NCBI RefSeq assembly: GCF_905220365.1
Contig: NC_061127.1
Span: forward strand, 7,254,001-7,318,000
Reading direction: 5' to 3'
Length of the DNA: 64,000 nt
From: Vanessa cardui
Taxonomy: Eukaryota; Arthropoda; Insecta; Lepidoptera; Nymphalidae
The notes below the pieces were generated by a model. The model was given only the letters and a program-made list of their open reading frames with translations. It made no database searches and was not told where the DNA came from. The position numbers were made by a program, and so were the translations under genes. The number at the start of each line of letters is the position of its first letter. Position 1 is the first letter of the stretch. Below, piece by piece: positions 12,401-27,400 of the stretch.

Positions 12401-15400
12401 TATTAGCATCGATAACAAATCTGTCATTGTCACGTATCATTCAGAATCATATATTATTTATTCAGAGTTGCTTTCCGAGTTAATAATACAAGAGTATAGA
12501 TACAGGAGACGTTCGAAGAAAAAATGTTTTCCTACAAAAATCACTTTTGAGTTCCATTACCGTGTAGGTATAGGAAGTAGGTAATTGGATATTTTAAAAT
12601 GATGAATAATGTGCTATTCCGGATTTGGTCCCCTTCCACCTCTAAAACGTTTCACGTTCGGTACGTGTTGAAATTTATAATAAGCAAGCTAGCCGGGTAA
12701 GATTTCGCGGTTAGGGATTATCCTTACATAAGAGCTTTGATACGTCCATTATGAAACCGTATACAGTTTTGCAATTATAATTTACGAATAAGCTTAAAAT
12801 TATCTTGTACGTGGAAATATATTGTACGGTAAGGATAGAGTTACCTTTGTATTAGAGCGTTGTTTACGATCTTATAACATGATTCTAGATAATGAGGTTT
12901 CAAGTAAAAAATCATTAACGTTTACTTGTTGAAAAAACACGAATGTATTTTTTTCGATTATTATTGGGAATTAAACGATCGCCTCTTTGCCGTTTCGAGT
13001 ACAAATAAAAATAAATATGTGGTATAGAGTATATCATAAACAACAATAGTTGAATAAAAATAACCCGCTGTGTTCCTTCACCGGTTATTGTCAGTGCAGA
13101 TGTTTTTTTCCGAAAGGATAATACCTGTATTTTAAATATTCAATAAATAAGTGTCATGCATCAAGTATTATAATACTTCTATATTAAATAAATATTATAC
13201 CTGATTACAATTTGACATTATGCAATAGAAAACAAATGTTTATGGCTCAATATTGCCATCATTGTGTTTCATCTTATGTTTCGAATATCTAATCAATGAT
13301 GATAGAGAAAAAATAGTTTGTAATAGAACGACTCTAAACAATGTTTATAAGTAAGGCCATTGTCATTACTATGAATTAAACGTAGTTTTAATTTTAAATA
13401 CACATATCTATGTTAGATAAAATTAAATATACATAATACGAAATATAAAAGTTACATTAATAGCATTATCAATGAGCACTTGCTTACGCATGTGACTGAG
13501 GGCTGACAATCAAATGAACGGAATATTAGCGTTGTGTCAAGGCAAGAGTGTTCTTCTAAGGCATCCATAAGATCAATTCAATTTGAAATCTATTATACGT
13601 ATTCTCCGTCTCAACAAACGCTGACCTAAGTTTCTTAAATTGATCTCCAATATACAACAGCGACAGTGTGTGACGGTGTGCTTGAAATACGACATGCACA
13701 CATACAAAAACATCGTACGATGTCTGCCAGCCAATGAAACGCGGCGTCGTGGTGGGCTTGGCTCCCCACCACGTTTTTGGAATGTATAGCGCTCACGCTC
13801 AGAATGCCACTGTTTTATAAATAAACTGAATTAGTGAGAGACATTATGGTGGTTTTCGAGGCCATTGCCACGATAACAGTGAAAGGATAATGTAAAAATA
13901 TTATAATTATATTTTTTCGTTTGTTTATGAAACAATATGATTATTGTGTTACTTTGAAATTTTCGGATTTTTTCATAATATTCAAATAATGACTTTAATT
14001 TTAAAATAAACAATAAAATAGAATAAATAAATTTGTTACCCAGTTTAAATGTAATCATTAATAATAATCGAAGTTTATTGGCGATTGTGTCGTACATATA
14101 ACGAATAACGATAGCCTTGTTATTTTCCACGTAGATCACAATATCATTCAATTTTGTGTGTAAGCAATATAATCATCTGCGCGTGCGCAACACGTGAAAC
14201 AAGATCTGCGGAATGACGTGACTGTTCTTGTGTGGTATGCCGCATGCATGGTTTGATAAGAGGTGAAAAACAACTGTTCAGTATATTCACGTACGGTCGA
14301 CAACATATGGGAACGACTTTATCATGGAAATATAGATTCTATAACAAGTGCTATAAAAGCCAATATCGTTAAGAGTTTTTTTGACACAATATTTACTAAT
14401 CGACTAGACATTACGTTGTATGAACGCTGTGAACATAATTACTGGTTCAATTATTGCAATTGCGTCGTATAGATCTGTCTTTTAATAGAAGGCAGCGAGA
14501 ACGCTTTTCAATTAAAATATTATTTTGAACTATGGTTTGTGAAATCGTCATATACGTGGATTGCGTATGCGCCGATCCCATTTAAATGCTAATTAAGGGG
14601 ACTACATGAGCTAAATGCAAGTTTTAAAATGCCAAAAAGTATATAATCCAATGCAATAAACCAAATGAAAAAAATATATGTTAATCTTCAGGATAGATGC
14701 TAGTTATTAATTGTGTTGAAAACATGATGTAATTAATTTGGTACGATAGAAAAAAATCGCAAAGTTACCTCTAAAAAAGTCTTTTTTTGTTTTTTAACTA
14801 CACTTATATACCTTCAATAATTTTGGTCTTTTGTCAGATTATTCTACAAACAATATACTAAAAATTTATTATGTTAATTATTTAGTAAAATCAATAGATT
14901 TTTTTTAAATCAGATTTTCTTATTTTCGTACAAAATGCGTAAGCATGTGTGCGTGAGCGCCTCGTACAGACACTGCCGGCCGAGGCCTGTTGCTATACAG
15001 ACGTGTCGCTCTTTTCACCGCATCGTTGCGAATAAAATCTCGTAGATTTTATTTTTGTGTAATTTTAATTGTAAATTAATTGTCGAATATTATTCTTTTA
15101 TGTAAATAAATATATTAAGTTAAAATAGTCTAGTTGTAGTTAGCCATTTATTTTTTTGTTAAGTTATTTTTTATAAAGTTTAATTTTGTAAACATGGGAA
15201 ATAAAGTACAATCTGTGAAGAAAACTAAAAAACGTTCATATAAATTAAAAAGCCGAACATATGAAAGATAATATGAAAAGGTAAGAGTAATTAATTAGTA
15301 AACATATATATATTATAAATAATGATTATTGGAAACATTTATTAAAAACAATGCAATTAGTTCGCATAGAATCAGATTTTTCGACATATTTCCTACAGTC

Positions 15401-18400
15401 ACCATGGAGTATTTGGTCAATGCAAGCAAGTCCAAGATGAATGTGCGGGTTCGATCCCCGCACTCTGAACTAAAATTTTATTATTTTTAAAGGACTATAT
15501 TTAAATATATATATATATTTTATAATTATTAAAATTTAATTCCTAACAACTATGCATTTATTTTTTCAGAATTAAGAAAATCGAAAAAAAATAACACGGA
15601 AGCTATTTCTATTACGTTAGAGTTTAATTTTATCAATTTTGTGTATAATAGGAAATATAGTTATGTATGGATGAAATTTAATAATAAAAAAAAATAAATA
15701 AATACAAATTAGCACATCACATGAATATTTAGTGGTGCTTGCCTGGGTTTGAACCCGCAATAAGATGCGCGCGTTCTACCCACTGAGCCATCTTGAAATA
15801 TGTAATTTTTGTGAACCAAAGAACTAAAATATTTAGAAGTGTCATATACGTAATTCAATATTTTTTAAAGATTGGAAATAGTATCAATTGAAAAATTTTA
15901 GCTCGTAGCTTCAGTGAAAGTGGGTGAAATATTGATTGCAAGTATCCAAGATATTTTAATAACGAACGACGACGAACGAATAATTAAAAAAAAATTTTAA
16001 TAAAAAAATTGAAACGAAATTTATTTGTTTTTTTTTGTTAAACCAAAAATAAATAAAAATATTTGAATTTAATTGAATCAGTTTTATTTCAAATATCAGT
16101 CAAAAACAATACAAATAATTCTAATATCCAAACTATTTTTATGAGATTTATGACTAAACCCACTGTGATTGACCGAGTTAACCAATAATTCTACTAAACC
16201 GACTTGACGATATTATTTTTATAGTAACTTTTTGATGCTGACTTTTTTAACTTAATTTTTTTTCTTTGTGTACCGATATTAGTAAAACGAACAAACTCTA
16301 CGCTTTTTGTCAGTGTACAAATTACGAACAGTTCCAATTTTATTTAATAAATCGCTTAACAAACTTACAAAATTTAAAAATAGGTACGATTTAATATTTA
16401 GTATTACAACTAATTGAATTGATACAGTAAAAATTAAAGAAAAAATTGTTTAAATTAACTATTTTTTGTACATAAAATAATAATAATTTAAGTTTAATTA
16501 ATTCTGTTTAATTTTATCATATTTTTTTAAATGACACAAAGAAATTAAAATAATTCTGTTGTTCTGTCTATTTTTATGAAATCTATGATTGATAGAATTG
16601 ATAGAATTGACTTCGCTTCGCTTTCGCTCGGCGCGGCGCGCGGCGGTTCGGCGCCATCTGTTGGAATATTCAGGCGTAACCTCGCCGCCTCGCTAAGCGT
16701 AGTGCGCGCGGGGACATGCCGTTTTTGTCGTTAGTGTAAGTGTGTGCGCGTGATTCTCAAGGGCAATTAGCTCCTGTAGTCCCCTTAAACAAACCTTCTA
16801 CGTTTTGAATAAATCCTTGTGATAATATTTAAAAAAATACATTTATAATACTAGACAAAACGAGTTCCACGATAATACATGAATACTTATAATTCCGGTT
16901 TTATATAAAATTATCTTCTATGTTTTAAAGAGTATAAATTAAATAAAAGATAATAATATAAAGGTACTATACAGATAATTTAATTGTAATGCAGATTAAT
17001 AAATGCATTATAATACATAGGTATATGTGAATATTTATCTCCTTCGTTTACGGATATATAAATAACCTTCAGACAATTGTAGTGTAATTACTATAAAACC
17101 TTTTTCTTTTAAAACCTTTCTGGTATTATTTTTATGTTTTTATAATCTGTTAAATTTGAAATTGGTTTAAATTAAATGTTTTTTTTTTCCTTTTTACTCA
17201 ATTTATTTTAAAATAGAATATTATTTTCTTCACAATTTGCGTTATTATTTTTTGAGTTATATGTTAATGCGAAATAAATATTTGATTCAGGTATATTATT
17301 AATATTTAAATTATTTATTATATTAAAATAAGGTTCTACTTTTTTTTTTTTAAACTAAACTTTACTGATTTAGAATTTAATCATTTTAAATTTATAATGT
17401 ATCATTAAACTATGATTTTCGTCATTCGATTTAATTATTATCTTTTATACGATTTTCATCTGATGATGAGAAATATTCCACGCGAATGTTCACCGGAGAT
17501 TGCGGGTTCAAACTCTGGCAAGTACATTTAGCTTAGGTATGCTTTGATATAAAGTTGATCGAGCTCGTTCAAGCTACGTTGGTGCAGCGTGAATAAGCTC
17601 TAAATCTGCTTCTCAAACAATCTTTGCCCACCATTAATTGGGCTATTTTAAGGCTACTATTTACTTCTGCTTGAAGTTTGAACTTGTTTTGTTAATAATA
17701 AGGTGTACCATAAAACATATCTAAACTTGGTTAATGGTATTCTTGAAGGCTAAAAATAAGATTTACAAACAATAATTACAAAAGTTTTTCCATTATCAAG
17801 ACCAACGCAAATAAAGTTGCAGCCACATCATGATAATGTATAAGTTACAGTAAATTCGAATTATATTAAAACATCTAAACATACACCTTATATGTATGAA
17901 TTAAATAAATGATTGTATAAACCTTTTTCAAACCTGGCAATACTGAACTATTTACCTATTTAGACATTTTTATTATCTGTAAATGAATTCGATTTTTGAT
18001 TTAACTTTTGTCAAGGACTTAATATAGTTTTATCAGTCGAAACAAAATATTACACTGTGTGTGTGCATGCATATATGTGTGTGTGTCCAAGCGTACATAT
18101 AACATGATATTCATTATTGAAACCAAAGTTGTTACACAGATACTTTATTATACGATAGACACTTGATTATATATTAATTTGATTCAATTTATAACTTTTT
18201 AATGTATAATATTAACCTTTTTTAAGAGCAAATTAATACAATCTTGGATATCGCGAAGTAAATGTAAGCAATTAGAATCACACCTAGTTACATTACGGAA
18301 TGTATAATTAACCATTTAAGTTCCGCTTGTATCATTTATATATTAATTGAAATATAACTTTTTAAAACGATCAAGATTATTTGATCCTTTTAACGTGATG

Positions 18401-21400
18401 TAGACAGTACTTTGAATTGTTATATTCCGGTTTTAGGGTTAATGAGCCAATGTAATAACATGCACAAGGTCATAAGCGATTACTGATCCTATCGTTTACA
18501 GAGCATTTGCGTCTTAAGGAGTAATTTTTTTCTGACAGTGCAGGTGTCTATGTACAAAGTTGACTTGATACAGATGGCTAATTGGTTGAATGCTCAGTCC
18601 ACTGAGCTAGAATACATTACCTATGAGTAAAAGAGATCGAGCTATGAGCAAGAGAGAGCGTTGCACATCATAGGGATGGGTCATGGGATGTAATTTGAAG
18701 ATATTAATTAGTTTTATTTCAAAATCTATTCAAACGAAATTTATGTCATTGGATGCAAATTTTTGAGTTATTATTAAACGTACGTTTTCTGAGTACAATG
18801 TAATTCATATTAAGTAAAAAAAAAGATTCATTTTAATTCAGATACGTAACTACCATTTAGAACTGTTTATAATAACATCTTCGAACAATTAGGTTAATTT
18901 TAATTTTTAATTAAAAAAAAAAAAGAAATTTGACACTATAGTAATATAGTAATATATATATTCGACTTTAATACATGTCAATTAAAAGTCGCCATTAATA
19001 TTTTTTCTTATCTGAAAAAAAAGTTTACGAAACCTATCTGTTGTCGCGTATTGCATTGACTCTAATTGTTGTGTACAAGTGTCCGTTACGACTTAGGCGC
19101 CATCTACTGTTCGCGGTGCTAAACTTAAAATTTTGGAGCAAGTGTCAACAACAACTGTTCAAAGTGAACACTCAATCGTATGATACGTTTACGACAGAAA
19201 TAAAGAAAAATCATATGAAATATATTTATAATACGTAATGGCTTTCTGTTTCAATAATTTCCTATAATCTATATGAGGTCTACATTCATGGCAGAAAATA
19301 AAGATATTCAAACTTATAATAATCTAAGACACTTTGTAGAAATCAGTACAATAATCTAAATTAAAGCGTCACGGGTAATTCTTTAACAGCTTTGACGACA
19401 ATCACGACATTTGACAATAGTGGGTATGTAATAATTAATAAATAACGCATCGATGAAACTACTAAATACTAGTTTGTTATAAACATGTAATAAGTACATA
19501 TAAGTACATATGTTTGTTTTATTTTATAAATAGGTACTATAGTTCTGAAGTTAAAAATCCAATGAAATAAATCTATTTTCATTATATGCGCGAGTTTTGT
19601 TTTTTTTTTTAATAATAATTTTGCGCGGAATATCATCTTGTATTATTTTTAAAGCCATACGAATGATGTTCAGAAATCGATTTTAATTTTATGTAATCGG
19701 ATACAATAACAAAATATGAGTATATTAAATAAATGATTATAATATAAATATAACTAAACAAATAAGTATTTCTAATACATGTAATGGATAAATAAAATAC
19801 TTAATTGTATGTATATATATCTCGTAATCAAGAAATAATTTACGAAACAAAGGATGATATAAATCGATTCGTCAAATCAAAAAAACGAAATATGCCGTTT
19901 ATTGTCAAGTATTGAATGCCGTCTTTCAAATATTTTGTGTCATAATATCCGGAATAATAGATTATTCCAATCAAAAAATTTCAATGTTACGGTATTGAAT
20001 GTAAATTTTGATTTCGAGACCTCGCTCGTATCAATTTCCATTGTATATTATTCATTAATATACGTTGTGATGATCTTTAAGGGCTTGATTTCTAAGAATG
20101 TATCTGCGTAAAGATTTGCTTAATTTACATATGTTTATAAATTAAACTCTTGCTTCGTAGTGAACGAAAACAAGTTACGAAATCAAATCAAAATCTTATT
20201 GTGCACCAATAAACAACATATATTCAAGAAGAAACCGATACTAAGTATGTTTCTTATGTAAAAAGCCTACCTTTGGCTTATGTCTTGGGTAGACCCCATG
20301 TACATCTACAAATATACATCAAAGCCGCAAAGAGAAATAAATTCCACATCGTTACCAAGCAATAGGATACTTTTAATTTATTATGTTACGAACATTTTTA
20401 ATCTATGGCAATGAATACCTAATAAACTTCTACCTTCGTCTACAGATGCGCTCAAAGAAAAATGCAACAAGGAAGAAGATTTATTACAGCGTTGTTCAAT
20501 GGCGTTACCAGTTCTAAGCTCACCGGAAATCTCGTTCGCTTTAACACGTGAAGAATTGGATAAGAGTTGCGTGTGAGTATTATTTTTTCTACCGGTATAA
20601 TGAAATAAGCATATATTTTTGTTCCTAAACAAGAAATTAAAATCATGTTCTCCAATCTTACTTGCTTTTTAATGCGAAACTGCTTAACTCATTCACATTC
20701 CATTGTAAGTAGATAGATTAAATACATTCTTACCCAGAGCAGATATAGGTTAGTCGAAAACAAAAATAACCTGAAGTCAAGTGAAGTCGTTATATTTTTA
20801 ATCCTTTCATCTATCATAAGAAAATTTGCCTTTCATTCACTTTTGTACGATAACTTTCCGTTAAAGTTTTGCCAAGACAGCGTTAGCACCCTGGAGAAAC
20901 TTTAAACGAAATGGTACGCGGTATGTAGTTAGCTCATCTTAATTTAGTGTTCTTGTTTGCGGTAAATAGCAATTTGAAGCCAGTTGTCCAACTCACTAAC
21001 TTTACTCGCCGCATGATTAGATCTTTGAATAGCCAATGAGGCGATCAATGAGAACATTTAGGTCGGCAAAATTATTGTTTTAAACGGCTCATTGGCCCAT
21101 TGAGTTCAATTGTAATCATTATTATTGGTGGTAATTACTTTTTGGTTTAATTTGAGAACAATATCTTTGAATTTTATTATACATACCGAATAATAACAAA
21201 AAATCATCTAAATCAAACATTAACGTTTGAGTATCAACATTAATACGTAAATAATATACTATTTATATTATATAAACCAATAATGCCTTGCAGGTTTTAT
21301 TGGTTCATTTTCAAAGTTAACCTAAGATCGATTCTCGATTATTGATTTGTGTTCGATATATTTGTCGGCTATCTGTCGTTGGAGACTCAATGATACTTAG

Positions 21401-24400
21401 TCTCCACTTGAAGATTGAGTGATCCAGTAGGTGATCCAAGAGTCAAAATATTTCTAAGGTTAGTTGGGTGATTGACGACGTAAAGGATGTCAACATAATA
21501 CAACTGATGCAGTTGGAACATTTACTCCTTACCTAAAACAAAAGAGTTGTGAGAAGAAATTAATTAATTAATTTTGTTACAGCGAGTTACGTGTCGGTAT
21601 AAAATGCATCGATAACTACACAGAAATATGTATGGAAAAAAGCGAACAAGTAATGTTTAGGCGGATATACGCCGGTATAACTGATGTTGTACAAGAGCTT
21701 TGCACTAGAGGGAAGTACCAGGATGAATATCTTCGGCATGCAGACTGTGTGAAGAATGTAAGGCAAGAGTACGAAGTCTGCAGCAAGAACTATGAAGTAA
21801 CGCTCACTACTCTAAGCAATCACCAGAAAAAGGACCAGTACCACACGGACGAAACTCAAGTTGCAACGAGTCATGAAGATTATCTAAGAACAGTTTGTTG
21901 GTAAGCATATTTTGGTTTATTTTTGAATTTACGTTCTGTTTTTGAAATTTAAGATATTTTATTCCCATTAAGACACTATTGTCATTTACGTGAGAATTAC
22001 ACTTATAACAAAACATTTATGAATATACAGTTCGACATCACTATTGTAACAAAAAAATAAAATGAAATGACAATGAGTAGTTGTTTCAAATATAACGCTT
22101 AACTAAGAGACATTTTTCCATATTAAGTTTTCTATATCAAGTTCTTTTTTAAATACGTTAAATGAGTATATTATATTCGGTAAACTTTCAAAAATATACC
22201 GAAGAAATTATACGTATTATACGTTATTTCGGAATATCATTCAGTATTTTACCTTACAATAAGATCGCCTTCTTACGGGAGAAGCTTTTTTCATGTATTA
22301 CGCCATATGCAGTTCTTATAGCGAAGGATAAGGTGTAAGTCGCCACCTGTCTAGTTTATTAAAGTTTTGTCTTTTTTTTTTAATATTAAATTCTCGCTGC
22401 AAACAAAAAATTAATGTTGCCAATAGTTTGACTATAAGTCAACCTCCTACACTCCAACCTCCATAGTGAAATAAACAATGAAGCATAAGCTGATTTATTG
22501 ACACCTAAATTCCTATTTTAATTCTTTAAACAAAAATGCGTATTCATTTTACACGGAATTTTTTTTCATCCCAGAGTTCTAAATATAACAGCCGCGAATT
22601 GTTTATTAAAATAGGCTGAGTGATTTTAGCTTGCTGCCCGGTTTCATAATTGTGATATCGGTCACATGAAAAAGTAAACCATTTTTTTTTTCTGTGACCT
22701 ATTTATACAGCATAAATATAGTCACATGAATTGTACTATAAGTGTAGAATAAAAAAAAATGTAAATAAAACTAAAAAAATCATAAATTTGCAGGAAATAG
22801 TTATTTTTATTTTATCTATTTGTTGTCCATAACGAAAAATAGAAGCAAGTTTTATATGTATAATTTATTTTCTAGTACCTTCGAAAATGTGTTCGAAATT
22901 CGAAAAAAATTAAAATCGTCGATTCATTATACGGACACAAAACTAATAACAATATATAATATATTTTGTAATACAATATATGAGTGAATTCATTGTTCCA
23001 TACAGGTTAATAAAAGCGAGTTAAAAAAAATGACACGTTCTTACGAAATACGCACACATTGTAAAGTCAATAAAACTCGTTAAACAGGTGCTCCACACAT
23101 GTAGCTACAAATGCGAGCTAAAATTCAACATATAACATTTTACCTTGAAAGATATAAAGAAACAATACAACACAAAATCAAATATAGAATAATAGGTGGT
23201 ACTTAATTATTCATTAAAAATATCTTAAAACTTTAGTAATTTAAATATTAATCTCGGGATGTCGAGTGTAATTTATAATATGATTTATCTCAATTTGAAA
23301 TCGAGCAAATTACTCTGTCAAGAAAAGGAACCCATCAAGACTTTACTGAAGCATTCGAAGATCGAGTACCTATCTACTTTAATATTTGATATGCAACTTT
23401 GTAATTAAGTTATCAAAGTAATATCACAGGTTTAAATTTTAGAATACAGAATAATATATTTATAAAACATGAAAATTTTGTATAGATACATATAAAAACT
23501 CTTTGGACGATTTTTCTAATATTATTATTGAAAATAATTTGTATCACTAACTTTAGTGAGAAAAACAAACTTATTTAAATAATAAATTGTTCTAAATTCA
23601 AATTGGATTAGGATGTTGTATATACACCTAAGTGCGTATTATTTAAATATTTTGTCGTATGTTGTTAATTATGTTGTTGCTATGGAAGTAGCAGATGTGA
23701 AAAAAAGATTAATATTACACTTATAAAACATTCACCGTAGCGAAATTAGTAAGATTCTAAGAATCTGAGGCAATTTTTTAAATTTAAAGTGAGTATACTT
23801 TTTGCAAGTTTCAAGGCAAAGGATTAACTTAATAATTGTTTACTTCCATTTTCTGCAAATCACTTAAAGCCCATCTTAAACAGCGTCGGATTAAAGACGC
23901 ATTTAAAATTTCCTCGACTCGTTAATGACGTTTTTAAGTAAATAATGAATTAGTAATGAAGCAACATGTTTTTTTATTTTAATTTAAAATAGAAATAAAA
24001 AAAGTATATCACATCGGTTATTAAATTTTAAATTTAGAATGTATATTTACACGGAAATTATGACCGAACGTATAAAAGTATTTTTATATATTTTAAAAAT
24101 TTTCAACCAGCATCAGAGGACTTACACATCGTTGCCCATGTAGTTTCACTATGAAAAGATAAACAAAAACAATACTATTTCCTGCAAAAAGACCGTGTGA
24201 AACGCTGTGAAACGTGTGAACGGCGAAATAAAAGAATCTGAAATCATTTGCAGCGGAATACCGCAGAATACTAATTTCAGGTCTACGATATCACTAGTTA
24301 ATATTGAAGAAGTTTCTGGATAAAATTTAATCGAATTACGGCTTCCAATTAGATACCTTACCTATTCCTGTATAGCTTTTAAGATTTTATAAATTAAAAA

Positions 24401-27400
24401 AAATTAAATAGTGACACGATTTCATTTAAATACTAGCAACCTGCGCCGGCTTCGATTGGGTGCAGTGCAATGCAAAGTATACTACAGAATGATTTACTGA
24501 TTTTTTTGAAACTTCTAAAATTATCAGTGTTTCACTCCAATATTGTGTATGTATTATATATATAATCCTTCCTATTGAATCAATCTATCTATTAAAAAAA
24601 CCCGTATTAAAATTCTATAATTTTAAAGATCTCAGCAAACATAGGGACAGACAGCGCTAAGCGACTTTGCTTTATACTATGTAATGATGTACATATTTTT
24701 TATAATTAGAACATAATCAGTGAAGGTCAAATATTGAAATATTATTAACCAAGGGCCGTGATCCAACTGATTGAACCTCTGGGTTTTCCAGTCGAAGATC
24801 AAACTTAAATCGGGTAAGCCTTTGATCACGTGATCTTAAAGTAAAAATCAGAAACCGTTATAAAATATTTTCTCAGAAGTAAATTCATGACAAGATAACT
24901 CAATGTATAGATCAGAATTGGCTCGACGTATACGTGGATATTAATGGATGTTTTAGGTCCAAATCCGCTATGACCGTAGAGGTATCTCGTGTTTAAATGG
25001 TCTTTATAATTCATTTTAATGGTAAAAAAATGAAAACATTGTGTAGTGGACGTTGCGTAGCAATTACGGCACCAGGGCCCCGGAGTTCAGGGGGCCCTCT
25101 AAACTAAACCTTACGCTTCTGAAGCTAGAAAAACACGACCCTGCGCACAAGATTTCTGATTTGGTATCTATAATTTTAAAGGGTAATTATTAGTTAAAGA
25201 GGGATGGAAAAGAAGGGATAAGGGCCCGATTCTTTTTCTATGCACCGGGGGCCTTCCTCACCTAGCTACGCCATACATTAACGAGTTGTTATTTTACTTT
25301 TGATCGCCCAGTGGTCTAAATTTGACCATTACTGCAAATGATCGTTTGAAGTAAATAAATATATGTATGTATATTTCTTTACTTTTATTTCCGATGTTTT
25401 AAGTGATTACTCTATGCTCGCTAATAGATATCATACAAAAAGACTTCTAACAAAGAAAGAAGATGACACTAAATTGTTGTTTGCCTTTTTCATTTAGATA
25501 CCTGCATAGTAATGTAACTAGTTTATTTTGAATATAATTAAGGTTTTTGCTCGTCTGTCCGAATTGCGAGTGAAATAGTTCTTATAAATTGCCCTAAGTC
25601 CCGCGAAGCGAACGAAGCAGTGACGGATCGCGTTACATTTATTTCTCTATTCAGAGTAGATGTACTAAATGTTTGTACATAATCCCCGGGGCCAGTGTTC
25701 GTCTTCCATCCCTAGTAAGCATTCCAGAAGTAGGGAATAAATATATCGATGACTTGCCAGATTCCTTATGAAAAAAAATAGATTTCTTCTAATTGTGATA
25801 AGTGTGGATGTTTTGAAGATCAGCATCTCAGAATCAGAGAAAGTTACTCTTAACAAATCTATGCATTTTTGTTCGATGTTGGATTAGTTCAGAGTATTAT
25901 ATCAGAATCTGCTAGGATGCTCTTGGAATTCTATCTAATAGCTGTAATCAATAAATAAAGTTTGAACAAAAGGATAAAGTGGCGATGGGGCTAATGTACG
26001 ACACAACTTAGATGTAGCATCGGCGAAATTCGGCAACCGATTGCTACCGATTTATACAAACAATAGAAATAGCTCCCTATCGCGCCATTCGACGCTATTC
26101 GTCGCTATAGATTCTCGCATCAGAGAAAGCAAGTTTATGTTAGTCGTCGTGTCAAATTGACGAATATATTAGATCATATGATATTACAAGTTATATATTA
26201 ATTATAGTATACATTTGTGTAAAAATCATATTCACATAAGAAATAAATATTAATAGTTTGGGATAGCGTACCTAATTCCGGTTTTACGAATTTGCCGATG
26301 CTACATCTAAGTTGTGTCGTACTATACTAGTCCAGGAAAAAAGTTTCAATATTAAAAAGAAAATAAATAAATCAGTAATTTATGGTAGCAAAATAATATT
26401 ATTATATAAGATGAATAAACGCGTATAAGAGCAGAGAGCGACTGGTTGGATTCAGGCTGTTGTTTTAAATACACGAGTCCCAATTATCTAAATTCGGCGT
26501 GCAATTAATAATTGTTAATTTCGCGAAATTTCTAACAACACAAACATTTCTCAGATAATTTCAGCCAATTAGCAAACTGAACACGAATTATCGTGAAATA
26601 AGAGGGATGAACGTGATTTTGATTTTACTGTAAGTACCAACATGAGCAAACAAAATTTATAGTTATTTCATGTTTGCAGTACCTGATAATCTTCCTGCAA
26701 TTTACCGATTTGAAAGTACATATAACATATGTACGTAGTAGGTATAATTATTCATTTAGGTTGTTAATTCTTAACGACTGTAAAGGCTACCTACCTAGGT
26801 ATGTACCTATTGCAGTGATACTAGCTAGTCATCATTATCATTACTTAGTATGAAACAAAGTCGCTTATTGCTATCTCGGAATAATGTATCTGTCCTGTCC
26901 CTATGTACGCTTAGATCTTTCGAATTACGCAACGGATTTTGATGCGGTTTTTTTTAATAGATATAGTGATTCAATAGAAAGGTTTTTGTATATAATACAT
27001 AGACAATATACTAAAGAAACACTGATAATTTAGACATTCTCAACTGTATTTAGTATCAGCATTGCATTGCTCACATGTTAAGCCGAGTCTGGTCGCAAAT
27101 TGCTAACAAGAAAACACGTATAAATCGTAAGCACGACTGTTCCGAATGAGGGTTTTAACTTACGATTTTTAATCATCGATTTATAAAGACTTATTATTGT
27201 TCGGATAATAATAAATTTGAAGTAATAATGTATTGAAAATAAAAGCAATGAAACCTTGAAACCAATTAAATTCATCATTATTAATGAAGGTGTAACGTAT
27301 TGTTAGAAATAATTCTTTATGCTAATACTTTTATATTATAATTATATATTTAATAAACTCATATTTTCTTAGTGTATCTGTTTTCGTAAAAGTGTAATCG

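Larger units (their letters stand above)
14593..16788. mobile_element. TTAA-flanked DNA transposon-like element, 2.2 kb
   Basis: TTAA at 14593-14596 and 16785-16788 bracket an element whose ends are inverted repeats: GGGGACTACATGAGCTAA on the left against GGGGACTACAGGAGCTAA on the right, one mismatch in 18. TTAA duplication is the mark of piggyBac-type insertion, although G-rich ends differ from the usual CCC start. The inside is AT-rich except for CpG-rich blocks at about 14937-15030 and 16610-16750. A short reading frame begins at 15195, is rich in Lys and Arg, hits a stop after 25 codons, and is followed by a donor-like gtaagag. I see no intact transposase, so it is non-autonomous or decayed. 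Confidence 0.65.
6476..20445 (+). other. First intron of the cysteine-rich gene (14 kb)
   Basis: The intron is bounded by GTAAG at 6476 and TACAG at 20445. It contains a 2.2-kb TTAA-flanked element (14597-16784), SINE head scraps (9049-9098, 15721-15796), Helitron 5'-end scraps (about 7655-7695, 11775-11850, 12325-12412), hairpins at 12127-12161 and 13748-13773, and a short GT run at 18056-18084. The isolated ORFs inside it lack coding character or splice context. Confidence 0.7.

Noticed and set aside
13831..14151. 106-aa minus-strand ORF
   Set aside because: AT-driven composition (Ile, Asn, Lys, Tyr), no domain, no splice context; it lies within an intron.
20381..20655. Two minus-strand ORFs
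   Set aside because: They overlap exon 2 of the cysteine-rich gene in antisense; the plus-strand exon has proper splice sites and phases.
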